From positions 248,001 to 312,000 of the forward strand of contig NZ_CP132745.1 of NCBI RefSeq assembly GCF_037477895.1: a stretch of 64,000 bases of DNA, in the 5' to 3' direction. This document shows positions 17,709 to 27,233 of this stretch, piece by piece. Source of the stretch: Mycetohabitans endofungorum (GTDB lineage: Bacteria > Pseudomonadota > Gammaproteobacteria > Burkholderiales > Burkholderiaceae). A program made the translations under genes and the position numbers. Numbering within the stretch: the first letter of the stretch is position 1; the number at the start of each line of letters is the position of its first letter. Below the pieces are notes generated by a model. That model did no database searches. It was not told the DNA's origin and saw only the letters and a list, made by a program, of their open reading frames with translations.

Positions 17709-19144
17709 AAGCAGGACACGACGCCGCCACGGCGCTTGAACCTTGCGTTCACGATGTGATTGGAATCGGCTTTGGTCCCGCCAACATTGCGCTTGCCGTA
17801 GCGCTTGAGGAGCTGACCGACGGCCTCGACGTTTTGTTTCTCGAAAGGCGCGATGCGGCGTGCTGGCAGCAGGGCATGCTGCTGGAGGAGTCGGACATCC
17901 AGAACCATCCACTGCGCGATCTGGTCACGCCACGCAACCCACGCAGTCGCTATTCATTTACCAATTTCCTGTTCGAGAACGGGCGATTATTCGAGCATTT
18001 GAACCTCGGGCTATCGTTTCCATTGCGGATCGAGTATGCGCAGTACGTGCAGTGGGTGGCCGGTTTCTTCGCGCATCAAGTCAATTATGGCGTGGACGTG
18101 ACGAGCATTGAGCCGGTCATCGACGCGCGTTCTGGACTGTTGGATGGCTATGTGGTGCGCGATTGCACTGGTCGCACATGGCGGGCCCGCTCGGTTGTTG
18201 TCGCGCCGGGGCGTACGCCGAACGTGCCGATGCAGTTCGCCGGCTTTGACGATCCGCGCATTGTCCACTTAAATGACTATCTCTTTGCGCTGCGACGGGC
18301 GTGTGACGGCGGCCGCAAGCCGCGCATCGCGGTCATTGGTGGTAGCCAGAGCGCAGTTGAGATTGTGCTGCACGCGTATGGTACCGGCTCGTGCGCGTCG
18401 GTTGTCGGCATCACGCGTAACTTTGCGTTCCGGCAGAAGGACACGAGCCCGTTTTCCGACGAGGTTTATTTTCCTGAATTTGTTCAAACATTCTTTTTTG
18501 CGGACCAGGCAACGCGCAATCGGTTGCGCGCGGAACTGATGCCGACCAATTATGCTTCGGCGGACAAGGACGTACTGGATGCGCTGTACGTCAAGCGCTA
18601 CGTGAACCGAATATTGGGACGTGATGGTTTGGCGATACGGACCAATACGTACGTCGATGCTGTGACGGTCACAGAAGAGGGGATTCGCCTGGCGCTCGTC
18701 AACTCGGTGAGCGGTGAGCATGTGCTCGACTGCTTCGACCTGGTTGTCCTGGCAACGGGCTTTCTTGATATCGGCGACGGTCCGAGGTACGAGCCCTATC
18801 CACCGCTGCTGCGGGAGCTGGCGCCGCTGCTCGACTTGAGCCGCGGGCACCTGGATGTGTCGTTCGACTACCGCGTGCATTTCTCGTGTGCAGTGGCGCC
18901 GGACGCACCGCTGTATTTAAACGGGTTATGCGAGTCATCCCACGGCATGGGGGACTCCGGCTCGTTCAGTCTGCTGGCGTTGCGCTCCGAGGCCATTGCT
19001 CGGTCGCTCTACGCGCAGCTGTCGCGCCCCGCGGCACGCGTCAGTTCGAATGCAGTCGTGCCTTCTGCCACGGCCACTGCGGCCATCCATGATACGGACA
19101 AAAATGGAACCTCTAGCGAACCAACCCGTTTCGTTTCATTATGA
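17705..19144 (+). CDS. L-ornithine/L-lysine N-monooxygenase-like flavoenzyme (PvdA/IucD/SidA family)
   Basis: The 479-residue protein has the FAD motif GIGFGPANIALAVAL near residues 18-32, the NADPH-binding AVIGGSQSAVEIV in the middle, and the late LVVLATGF segment typical of class B N-hydroxylating monooxygenases. Known members hydroxylate the side-chain nitrogen of ornithine, lysine or diamines, the first step to hydroxamate siderophores and N-N or N-O bonded products. No NRPS or IucA/IucC synthetase is nearby, so a classic siderophore role is not supported locally. The C-terminal 50 residues are low-complexity and overlap the next gene. Confidence 0.87.
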   Translation: MKAGHDAATALEPCVHDVIGIGFGPANIALAVALEELTDGLDVLFLERRDAACWQQGMLLEESDIQNHPLRDLVTPRNPRSRYSFTNFLFENGRLFEHLNLGLSFPLRIEYAQYVQWVAGFFAHQVNYGVDVTSIEPVIDARSGLLDGYVVRDCTGRTWRARSVVVAPGRTPNVPMQFAGFDDPRIVHLNDYLFALRRACDGGRKPRIAVIGGSQSAVEIVLHAYGTGSCASVVGITRNFAFRQKDTSPFSDEVYFPEFVQTFFFADQATRNRLRAELMPTNYASADKDVLDALYVKRYVNRILGRDGLAIRTNTYVDAVTVTEEGIRLALVNSVSGEHVLDCFDLVVLATGFLDIGDGPRYEPYPPLLRELAPLLDLSRGHLDVSFDYRVHFSCAVAPDAPLYLNGLCESSHGMGDSGSFSLLALRSEAIARSLYAQLSRPAARVSSNAVVPSATATAAIHDTDKNGTSSEPTRFVSL

Positions 19145-19751
19145 TGCGTTCCGCTTTACTGATCCGGAGCGGATCGACGCGATCATCGACAACTTTCCGC
19201 TCGCGTTGATCGTCAGCACGGACGCGGGGCTATCTCATGCGAGCCATATCCCGCTTTTCCGCGAACGCCAGTCGCGCAATCTATTCGGTCATGTCGATGC
19301 GGCAAACCCTCAGTTCTGTAATGTTAAAACGGCGCGTGCGCGTATTGTGTTCACTGGACCCGACAGCTATATTCCGCCCGAAGCGTACGTGACGCGGCAA
19401 CTTCCGACGTGGAACTACGTGGCTGTCCATCTGGTGGGCTCTGTGCATGTCGTGACCGACCTGGCGCAGAAGATCGACGTGCTGCGTGAGACAGCGGCCC
19501 GCTTGCAGCCCGACGATGCACGATGGCAGTTCGACGCGAATGATGAGCGGGTGGCGCGATTCGCGCCGGGCGTGCTCGCGTTGCGCGTACACGTCGAGCA
19601 TGAGGAGGCGCGCATCAAGCTTTCGCAGGATAAGGGCTTAGAGGACCAGTATGCGGCGCTCGACTGTCTGTTGTCCACGCGCGCGCGTAGTCTGCGGCCG
19701 CTGCTGGAGACATTCCTGCCGCCACGGGAGGGAGCCGCGCATGCTCGATGA
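19104..19751 (+). CDS. PaiB-like FMN-binding protein
   Basis: A protein of about 215 residues of the split-barrel PaiB family (labelled FMN-binding negative transcriptional regulators). Visible are FPLALIVSTDAGLSHASHIP, GHVDAANPQF and VFTGPDSYIPPEAYV with PTWNYVAVHLVG. It probably binds FMN; in this operon it could be a flavin reductase or oxidoreductase partner for the HpaB-like enzyme, or a regulator. The start is at 19104, or 19089 a few codons earlier; either overlaps the monooxygenase gene. Its end overlaps the ATPase start. Confidence 0.8.
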   Translation: MEPLANQPVSFHYDAFRFTDPERIDAIIDNFPLALIVSTDAGLSHASHIPLFRERQSRNLFGHVDAANPQFCNVKTARARIVFTGPDSYIPPEAYVTRQLPTWNYVAVHLVGSVHVVTDLAQKIDVLRETAARLQPDDARWQFDANDERVARFAPGVLALRVHVEHEEARIKLSQDKGLEDQYAALDCLLSTRARSLRPLLETFLPPREGAAHAR

Positions 19752-20811
19752 CGCGCAAGTCGTAGCCTCGCTTCGCAGCAGCGGAATCGAGCCGGACGCA
19801 AGCCAGCGCCGGGCAATCGCAGCGTTATGTATGCTGCTCATGGCACCGGGTCGGCGCTGGCTGGGCGCGCTGCACCGGTTGCATGGCGTGTATTGCCATG
19901 GTCTACCCGGGCGAGGCAAGAGCATGGTCGTCGATGCGGTCTTTCAGCTCGCGCCAGGATCGAAGCGGCGGATTCATTTTCATGAGTTTCTGCGGGATAT
20001 CAATTGCAGGCTTGTGAAGGCACCGCGCAGTAGCGATCGGCTCGCGGACGTCGCGAAGACTTGGCTGCACGGCGTCAATCTGCTGTGTTTTGATGAATTT
20101 CACGTGCATGACATCGCTGATGCGTTTCTTATTGGGCGATTTCTGACAACGGCCATCGCCGAGGGCGTGCGTATTGTGCTCACGTCGAACTATGCGCCGG
20201 ACGATCTGCTGCCGAACCAGGAATACCATGCGCGTTTCGCACCGACGATCGACATGATTAAGCGTCATTTCACGATCGTGCACTTCGATGGACCGCGCGA
20301 TTACCGGTTCAGTGATGCGGATACCGCGCAGCCTCGGTTCTTTTCGCCGCTTGCGCTTGCTCGTGAGCCGTTACGTGCCATTTTCGTCACTCGGGAAGGC
20401 GAAGCTGCGCTGCAACCTGGCGTTATGGAGTTGGCGGGTCGGCCATTGCCGGTGAGCGCTGCGGGCGAGACAACGGTATGGGTGGATTTCGACGTGCTTT
20501 GCATGGCGCAGCGTTCGCATGTCGATTATTTGGCGATGGTTGATCGCTGGCAATGGGTCATCATTGACAACGTCCACGCAATGGCACTGGAAAATCCCGA
20601 TACATTGCAGCGTCTGGTGTGGTTGATCGACATTTTGTATGACCGCAAGTGCGGTGTCTGTATCGCATCGGACATTGCGATCAGCGATGCACTTGAGGGC
20701 CTCGAAGGTGCGCATGATCTATCGAGGACAGTTAGCCGCCTTGCCGAGATGCAGTCTCGTGCCTACGCCGGTTTTACCAAAAATTCACTTACCATGATTC
20801 AGGAGACTTGA
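19741..20811 (+). CDS. AFG1/ZapE-like P-loop ATPase
   Basis: The 356-residue protein has Walker A GLPGRGKS and Walker B LLCFDEFHV followed by DIADAFLIGRF, then VLTSNYAPDDLLPNQEYHAR (sensor region), all hallmarks of the AFG1/ZapE family. Housekeeping ZapE acts at the division ring and the mitochondrial homologue in protein quality control. Here the gene is embedded in a metabolic operon with an 11-base overlap, so this is more likely a pathway-dedicated paralogue, perhaps for cofactor insertion, folding or protection of the oxygenases. The C-terminal third has a family-atypical sequence. Confidence 0.82.
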   Translation: MLDDAQVVASLRSSGIEPDASQRRAIAALCMLLMAPGRRWLGALHRLHGVYCHGLPGRGKSMVVDAVFQLAPGSKRRIHFHEFLRDINCRLVKAPRSSDRLADVAKTWLHGVNLLCFDEFHVHDIADAFLIGRFLTTAIAEGVRIVLTSNYAPDDLLPNQEYHARFAPTIDMIKRHFTIVHFDGPRDYRFSDADTAQPRFFSPLALAREPLRAIFVTREGEAALQPGVMELAGRPLPVSAAGETTVWVDFDVLCMAQRSHVDYLAMVDRWQWVIIDNVHAMALENPDTLQRLVWLIDILYDRKCGVCIASDIAISDALEGLEGAHDLSRTVSRLAEMQSRAYAGFTKNSLTMIQET

Positions 20812-20813
20812 AT

Positions 20814-21203
20814 ATGCCAATCGTCAAAATCGAAGAGCCGCAGCCGCGTACCGCAGACGAGAAGGCGCGACTCGTCGACTTGCTATTCAGCGTACTGCGA
20901 CAAACACTGGGGGTTACTCCGAACGAGTTGCAAGCGAGATACCAGACGTTCGAACCGGAGGATTTTTATCCGCCGGCGGGCACCGGCGAGTATCTGGTGA
21001 TCGAGATCACGCTGTTCGCCGGACGCTCGCTCGATGTCAAGCGCCGACTTTACGAACGCGTTGTCGCGGAGGTGGCGCAGGCGCGTCAGGTTGATCCATC
21101 CCGCATCCTAGTTCTGTTGCGTGAAGAGCCGCTCGACAACTGGGGGTTACACGGCGGCCATGCTGCAACGGACCTAAAGTTCGATTACGCGATTGCGATA
21201 TGA
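20814..21203 (+). CDS. Tautomerase-superfamily protein
   Basis: A 129-residue protein beginning Met-Pro-Ile-Val, so processing leaves the N-terminal catalytic proline of the 4-oxalocrotonate tautomerase superfamily. LVIEITLFAGRSLDVKRRLY and ILVLLREEPLDNWG fit the longer, fused-domain members. The ATG at 20814 lies 2 bases after the ATPase stop, with AGGAG just upstream. It is the last gene of the operon, and such an enzyme would isomerise an enol, oxime or unsaturated acid intermediate. Confidence 0.82.
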   Translation: MPIVKIEEPQPRTADEKARLVDLLFSVLRQTLGVTPNELQARYQTFEPEDFYPPAGTGEYLVIEITLFAGRSLDVKRRLYERVVAEVAQARQVDPSRILVLLREEPLDNWGLHGGHAATDLKFDYAIAI

Positions 21204-22203
21204 AATGCGATGAACCCGGCTCGGTGGGTTCCGATGTAGGATCGACGCACGTGCCGGCAGGCGCTTTTCCACCGGCCGGTATTGCGTTCTGGTGCCAAGG
21301 CACCGGCCTTGTCATATCCGCCGTCGATCGACGACAGCTTGCCTCCCCCACGTTATGGCGCATGCTGGAGGCAGCGCGGCGATCGTATCAACGTGCTGCT
21401 TGCGCGGTGGCAGCCCCCGGCCCTGAAGGCGGTGACGAGCATGTGTCTGATGAGTAATCGGTGACGTCGCGCGATCCATGACCATGTTCGGGCGGCCGTG
21501 ATGGTCAGCCCACATCCAGTCGGTCGCGAAACGCTGCACGTGGTCCAAGTCTTTCCAGTGGTACAACGACAGCCATTCGTACCGCACGCTCCGGTTGAAC
21601 CGCTCGACATGCGCATTGTGCTGAGGTTCACCCGGCTGGATGGAGTCAAGCCTGATGCCATACTGCCGGGCCCATTCGGTGATCGCCGTGCTCAGGTATT
21701 CGGGCCGTTGTCACACCGAATCGCTTTCGGCCTGCCACGCCAACTGATGATCTGCCGCAGCGCACGGATCACCCGCTGCGACGGCAACGAGAAATCGATC
21801 TCGATGCCGAGCGCCTCGCGGTTGAAATCGTTGATCCGATGCAGTCTCGATTCATCGGCATCATCGTGAGCATCTGGATTGTGCCGCGAAGCAGTCACGA
21901 CCCATGAAATCGTGTCCGACGCTTTGCGCGGTCAGCGCCGATGTCGAGCATGCAACGATATCAAGTATCCCGTCGAGTTCCAGGTGCCTTCGGTGCCGGC
22001 CGCGCCGAACTCCCCTGAATTTGCGGTGGCGCAGAGTTTGTGATTGAAATGTCCCGCGTCGCCATCAGTGCGCCGAGCACGCCCACCGTGACGGTGATCC
22101 AGTCGATCGTCGCGCGGTCCCGATATTCTCGGAGCACCAGAATACCGGGACCCGCTCCGTGATTTGCGTGTATAGTGACTGATGTCCCCGTCGAGGAGCA
22201 ATT
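21204..22203 (-). mobile_element. Decayed IS3-family orfB fragment (about 21460-21900) in intergenic region
   Basis: On the minus strand, from about 21850, INDFNREALGIEIDFSLPSQ, VIRALRQI and RCDNGP are visible. A one-base loss near 21698 then changes frame, and the sequence continues as EYLSTAITEWARQYGIRLDS, QPGEPQHNAHVERFNRSVRYEW and LSLYHWKDLDHVQRFATDW. This is the DDE catalytic half of an IS3-group transposase. Its first half and both ends are gone. The flanks (21204-21450 and 21930-22180) hold nothing recognisable. Confidence 0.7.
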
Positions 22204-22491
22204 ATGTCGACACCGCTGCGACTTTTCTATAAGGGGTTCGAGCTTCGTCCGCTCGTTTTCGCGCGCCAATTCAGCCGTTTCGACGGTCACTCGCGCTATG
22301 CTGAAGGTTATGACGTTGCCGTGCGCATCTGCCGTCTGGGAACAGACGGCGCCGCGGGCGCGGGCCGCGTATTCAAGGTCGACCAGGAACATGTGTTTGC
22401 CGATTTCGGCGTGGCCCGACGTGTTGCCTGTCAGCAAGGACAGGACATCATCGACGGCAAGGTGGACGGCGCGTCGGTGATCGACATGTGA
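22204..22491 (+). CDS. Conserved hypothetical protein
   Basis: A 95-residue basic protein of unknown function, with central FDGHSRYAEGYDVAVRICRL and a C-terminal DIIDGKVDGASVIDM. A GAGGAGC ribosome-binding site lies 7-13 bases upstream of the ATG, supporting a real gene. It precedes rpsU by about 110 bases on the same strand. No motif, signal peptide or membrane span is seen. Confidence 0.6.
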   Translation: MSTPLRLFYKGFELRPLVFARQFSRFDGHSRYAEGYDVAVRICRLGTDGAAGAGRVFKVDQEHVFADFGVARRVACQQGQDIIDGKVDGASVIDM

Positions 22492-22601
22492 GCGGGCCAG
22501 CCATTACTTGCTTTAGCTGATGTTTCGTATGAGCATGCGACGCCTTGGGTTTCGCACAGGCGTGCGGTACCTTTTTCTCCCATTGAACTCAAAGGAATGA
22601 T

Positions 22602-22814
22602 TTGACCACTGTTATCCCGAAGCCTAATGAGCCCGTCGAGGTTGCACTCCGGCGTTTCCGCCGTTCGATCGAAAGCACTGGCTTGATCAAAGAGTTGCGT
22701 GCCCGCACGGCATATGAAAAGCCCACCACAGAGCGCAAGCGGAAGAAGGCAGCCGCCGTGGCGAGATTGCGCAAGCAGATTCGCCGTTCCTTGCCGCCCC
22801 GGAAGTTGTATTGA
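22602..22814 (+). CDS. rpsU: 30S ribosomal protein S21, TTG start
   Basis: The 70-residue protein reads [20 protein letters not shown], then [20 protein letters not shown] and a basic C-terminus, the full S21 family pattern. S21 helps base-pairing of mRNA with the 16S anti-Shine-Dalgarno region. The start is a TTG with AAAGGA about 8 bases upstream; no ATG is available. The sequence ([17 protein letters not shown]) is somewhat divergent, so this may be one of several S21 paralogues, as is common in Burkholderia. Confidence 0.9.
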   Translation: MTTVIPKPNEPVEVALRRFRRSIESTGLIKELRARTAYEKPTTERKRKKAAAVARLRKQIRRSLPPRKLY

Positions 22815-22833
22815 CCCTATCGCGTGCGGCGAG

Positions 22834-23777
22834 TCAGCCGCCCGGTGCGCGCATCCAATACAGCAGCAGCGACAGCGACACCAGGGAGCCCATCGTGGAC
22901 AGCAGGATTGTCTGCGCCGTCACGGCGGCTTCGCGGCGGTAAAACTCGGCTAGCATGTACGGCCCCGTGCCGGTGGGCAACGCGGCGAGCAGCACGGCGA
23001 CGTCGGCCAGTGGCGTGGCGAGAGCGAATACGTGGACTGCCAGCCACCATGCAAGCATTGGCTGCACGAGCAGCTTGACGCCGGTAAACACGAGCGCCGC
23101 GCGGGTAGTGCCGGTTGCCGGCCGGGGCTCGGCCAGGAACAACCCGAGGCTCACGAGCGCGCATGGACTGGCCGCGCCGCCTAGCAGTTTCGTGAACGCA
23201 GCCAGGCCGGGCGGCAGCGCGATCGCGGCACCGGAGACGAGCGCGCCGACGACAGGTGCCATGGTTAGCGGATTTTTCACGAGTGACCACGCCACCTTCG
23301 CCGCGAGCTTGCGCGGCGCGCGTTCATTTTGCACGCCGATTTCTATTAGCACGATCGCAAAGGTAAACAGTACGCAGGTGACGATGACCGTAGCGATCGT
23401 GGTCGGCGCAAGGCCAGCATGGCCGAACGCGAGCAGGACAAGGGGGAAGCCGAGATAGCCGGTGTTCGGATAAGACGCGGCGATCGCGTCAACGCTGGCG
23501 TCTGCCAACTGTCGCCCCGCCATCAACCGCGCAGCCAACACGATGGCGAACACCGCGGTGCAGCTGACAGAGAACGTGGCGACCAGCGCCGGGTTAGTCA
23601 GCTGCGCCCAGTCCGAATGGGCGGTGATGTCGAAAAGCAGCGCTGGAAGCGCGAGCCGTACAACAAAGCGGTTCAATTCGGACGCGGCCGTGGGCCAAGC
23701 AGTGCGCGCTGGCGACACACGAAGCCGGCAAAAATCAGTGCGAAGACGGGAAGCAGGATGCCGAGCGTCGATAACAT
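22834..23777 (-). pseudogene. AEC-family (auxin efflux carrier) transporter with N-terminal frameshift
   Basis: The main frame (22834 to about 23700) gives a polytopic membrane protein with ASYPNTGYLGFPLVLLAFG and LPTGTGPYMLAEFYRREAAV, typical of AEC permeases. The N-terminal helix, MLSTLGILLPVFALIFAGFV from 23777, lies in another frame. The two join across GGCCCACGG near 23700 if one base is added. The gene is therefore broken by a single-base deletion, or mis-sequenced. AEC proteins move small carboxylates or amino acids. Confidence 0.7.
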
Positions 23778-24019
23778 CGCGAAGCCGTAAGTTAAGTTGG
23801 GCTGGAAAGCCGGTCGCGACAGGTTAAGCGGTTACAACGATACAATTCAATTTAGAATGCGGTGGTTGGCCATGCTTTTGCACCGTGATCGACGTCAAGC
23901 CGCTTTGCTATTGGGTTGCGTTCGCGCAGCCCCCATTTCGCGCGGGCAGCCGCGCGACTGAACTTGATCCCCCGGAGCCGGCAGTTGGGCGCGTTGGAGG
24001 CGCCGCGCAATGCGCAATT

Positions 24020-26476
24020 CTACCGGTTCGGGGACGTGCCCACGTCCGGGCCACTTGGCTGCGTGGCCGTCGCGCGCGCATCGATCACGAAGTTGCGCTG
24101 TGGATTGGCCAACTCGATGCCCCGTTCCGTGAAACGATCCAAGATGCGCCGGTTGAATTCACGCTGAACCGGCCAGCGACGGGTATCGCGGCACGCGATC
24201 TGACCGACCAGCGTAATGCTCGCGCCATCGATCTGGTCGACACCCCAGAAGCTGAAGTCGGACAAGATGCCATCCTTGAACTTGTCATCGCTGCGCAACT
24301 CGGCGCCGATATCGACCAGCGTCTGGATCGCGTACTGGACGTCTGCCCCTGCTGCGATCACGACCTTCACTGCGGCGTTGCCGATGCCGCGATTGGTGTT
24401 GTTGACCGTTGTGACAGAGCTGAATGGCACCGTGTACAGCGAGCCGTCGCCGCCGCGCAAACGTACGGTGCGGATCGACAAATACTCGACAGAGCCCGAT
24501 ACGCCCGCAACCGTCACCCAGTCGCCGACCTGCATCGCGTTTTCCATCAATAGGAAAATACCGGTGATGAAGTCTTGCACCAGCTTTTGCGAGCCGAATC
24601 CGAGCGCGACGCCAAAGATGCTTGCGCCGGCCAGCAGGGGGCCCGTGTTGACACCGATTTGGCTCAGCGCGGTGAGCCCGACGATCATCAAGATCGCGAT
24701 GAATAGCGTGGTACGCAGCATCGGTAATAGCGTGCGCAGCCGCGCCGCCCGGATCACGTCGCCAGCCGCCGTCCACCGCTCGAGCCGCCGCTCGGCGCCT
24801 ACGTTCGCGATCTCCCAGATCAACACTGCGACCAGCGCTGCAATCGCGATCGTCACCAGCGCCGAGCCAAGCCGGTTGCCGATTGGATTGTAGACAAGGA
24901 ACGTGCCGACGTGCAGTCCCCATATCGACAGCAGCACCAACAAAGTTGCGACGCCGATCACCACGGACAAGGCTTGACGCAGCAGCGGATAATAGCGGTA
25001 CGCGCGCCGACGTCCGACGCTGGAAGTGCTGTCGTCCACGCCTTGTCCAAACACGCGTCCGAGCGCGCCGAACGCGACAATGGCGACGACGCGCGCGGCG
25101 AGCAGCACAGCGAGCGACAGCCCGCCCAGGTGTAACACCATCTCGTAGCCGTTGCGCACGTCGAGCGCCCAGACTAGCCACAGCGCGAGGATCACGAATA
25201 CCGTCGAGCCTGCCCAGATGTCCGCCAGCCAGTGGCCCAGGTATGCGAGCGTTGGCCGTTTCGTGAAATAGCCACGGATCGTGCGCGCCACCGGTACCCG
25301 GCATTGCAGGATTGCGATCGCCGCCATGATGTGTACCGTTAGCGCCACCAGCTTGACCAGTGCCAACTGCGCTTCCTGCGTCATGCCGAGCCGGCCGGCA
25401 GCGCCTGCCCATGCTCCGCCGGCCCCTGCGACGACCACCATTCGAGTCATCCAGCTTTGTGCAAACGACGCCCAGTGATCCCGCAAAGGAAGTAGACGCA
25501 GGTGTGGCGCGTTAGGCGCAAAAAAGAATGTACAGGCGAGCAACACCGCCCGGCCAATTACGTACGCGTCAACGACTACGCCTATTGCGCTCGACGCTTG
25601 CGCGTTGGAAGTGCCCCACACGGACAACAGCATGGATGCACATAGCGCAAACGCGGCCAACGGCACCGCACCAAGCGACAAGTGGACCAGCGCGCGGGGT
25701 AGCACTTGCAGGCGGCTCCAATGATGTGCCGCGCGCGACGCAGACGCTCGCGGCACGCCTGCGTCGCCGGGCTGGGTGCCACTTTGGGGCGATGGGGCAG
25801 GCGACTCGTGGGGTGTGGCGTGATGGGACGCCAGCGCGCTGCGTGAGCGCCGTACTGCCCGTCGCACCAGCAATTCGAGCATTAGTGACGGCGCCAGCAC
25901 GGCAAGTAGCAGTTCCAGCAGTCCTAGCAACGCATGCTTGCCTTGTGGGCTGGATAAATGCCATGCCCACCATTGACGGACCGACGGAAAGTCGAGCAAT
26001 GCCGAACTCGACAGGTGCACGCGCTGTCCGAAAGTGGAAGCGGATTGTGCGATGTGCCGCGATAACTGTGTCACCAGTCCATCCGCGTCGAGCGCCTTGG
26101 CCAACGACCCAGCTGGACCGCTGGCGGTTGACGGCACACTCGCGGCGACGGCAGAGGGCGACGCGGCTGGGCTAGCCAGCGTACCCGCCGCGGCGATCGC
26201 CCGCAGCGTGTCCTCGAACTGCGCGCGGCGTCGAGGATCGTTCAATACTTGCAAAGCGGTACGTGCCTGCTCCGGCGTGAGCGTGACCGCGGCGTTGCTC
26301 GTTGGCGCGGCCGGCGTGCCAGATGACGGTGGCGCAGCAGTGCTAGGGGTGGGGGTGGGCGCCGCGCTTACTCGCACTGCGATAGACAACGCGACCACCA
26401 TCACTGCGAATACGGTTGCAATCCAGGTAAGCTGACGGGCGGGTTGGCAAAGCGGCGGACGGAAAGAAACGGGCAT
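24020..26476 (-). CDS. Large MscS-family mechanosensitive channel
   Basis: The protein has about 818 residues. It has an N-terminal signal/anchor segment, an Ala-Pro-rich and low-complexity periplasmic region containing a TPEQARTALQVLNDPRRRAQ segment, then about ten membrane spans. The MscS pore and beta domain near residues 610-720 read ASIFGVALGFGSQKLVQDF, FLLMENAMQVGDWVTV and GDGSLYTVPFSS. Such channels release solutes on hypo-osmotic shock. The ATG at 26476 is preferred to the GTG at 26497; neither has a strong ribosome-binding site. Confidence 0.85.
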   Translation of the reverse strand: MPVSFRPPLCQPARQLTWIATVFAVMVVALSIAVRVSAAPTPTPSTAAPPSSGTPAAPTSNAAVTLTPEQARTALQVLNDPRRRAQFEDTLRAIAAAGTLASPAASPSAVAASVPSTASGPAGSLAKALDADGLVTQLSRHIAQSASTFGQRVHLSSSALLDFPSVRQWWAWHLSSPQGKHALLGLLELLLAVLAPSLMLELLVRRAVRRSRSALASHHATPHESPAPSPQSGTQPGDAGVPRASASRAAHHWSRLQVLPRALVHLSLGAVPLAAFALCASMLLSVWGTSNAQASSAIGVVVDAYVIGRAVLLACTFFFAPNAPHLRLLPLRDHWASFAQSWMTRMVVVAGAGGAWAGAAGRLGMTQEAQLALVKLVALTVHIMAAIAILQCRVPVARTIRGYFTKRPTLAYLGHWLADIWAGSTVFVILALWLVWALDVRNGYEMVLHLGGLSLAVLLAARVVAIVAFGALGRVFGQGVDDSTSSVGRRRAYRYYPLLRQALSVVIGVATLLVLLSIWGLHVGTFLVYNPIGNRLGSALVTIAIAALVAVLIWEIANVGAERRLERWTAAGDVIRAARLRTLLPMLRTTLFIAILMIVGLTALSQIGVNTGPLLAGASIFGVALGFGSQKLVQDFITGIFLLMENAMQVGDWVTVAGVSGSVEYLSIRTVRLRGGDGSLYTVPFSSVTTVNNTNRGIGNAAVKVVIAAGADVQYAIQTLVDIGAELRSDDKFKDGILSDFSFWGVDQIDGASITLVGQIACRDTRRWPVQREFNRRILDRFTERGIELANPQRNFVIDARATATQPSGPDVGTSPNR

Positions 26477-27233
26477 GGCAGTAATTCGAAAAGGCACAAA
26501 TCGACTACGACAGCGTTCGTGCAGAGGAATTCATCTCGGCGCTACTTCGGGGCGATGCAGCAACATGTCGATGTCCTATTGCTGCGGTACACTGCGTTGC
26601 AATAGATAAGTCGGACATCCCAAGAAAACCGACGCCGATCATATAAGCGTTTCTGCCCTTCGGATCTTCATGTGATGTTGTCCGGTTTTCAAGCGGGGCC
26701 TGCGTTGGCGGACGAATACAGGGTAAAATGACGTTGGATCGTTTGATTTTACCCGAAAGGAGCGTGCTCGTCTCGCCCTGAGGCTGGTAAATCCAGAACC
26801 GAATGACGGCCCGCGATGGCGCGCGACGCGATTGTCATTGCGATGCCTAGCCAATCACGCGGTCCTGGACATGGATGCATTCAAAGAAGCAGTCGTTATT
26901 GCCGCGCATCATGCAGAAAGTGATGTCATTACATACCGTAATTGCCCGACAGCTGTTTGACTCAATGCATACTGCCTCAGCATGCGTTCGAGTTTCCTTG
27001 GTAATGAATTTAACGTTGTTGCGGCGTTTCTTACCATCGTAGCCGGCGTATCAGTTGCAAGAGTCAGCTGTTAAGCCATATCATGCTTGACGCGACTGAA
27101 CATGCATTACACAATCGCGGTTCACACATCGTTATTGAATATAGCTTAATTGGCCTCTACATAAATTATATAATATTTTAATAATGTTACTGATTTATGT
27201 CGACGACGTAGACAGGACATGTGCATTTTTGCA
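26477..27233. other. Long intergenic region with one inverted repeat
   Basis: No gene is recognised, and the right part looks AT-rich. The perfect inverted repeat GGGTAAAAT (26721-26729) / ATTTTACCC (26746-26754) with a 16-base spacer may be an operator or a transposon scar. Confidence 0.35.

Noticed and set aside
17705-19144. Hydroxamate siderophore locus
   Set aside because: The N-hydroxylase is present, but there is no NRPS, IucA/IucC synthetase, acyltransferase or TonB receptor in the operon.
24285-25412. 375-residue frame on the minus strand inside the MscS gene
   Set aside because: It is a shadow in another frame of a high-GC gene; the MscS frame carries all conserved motifs.
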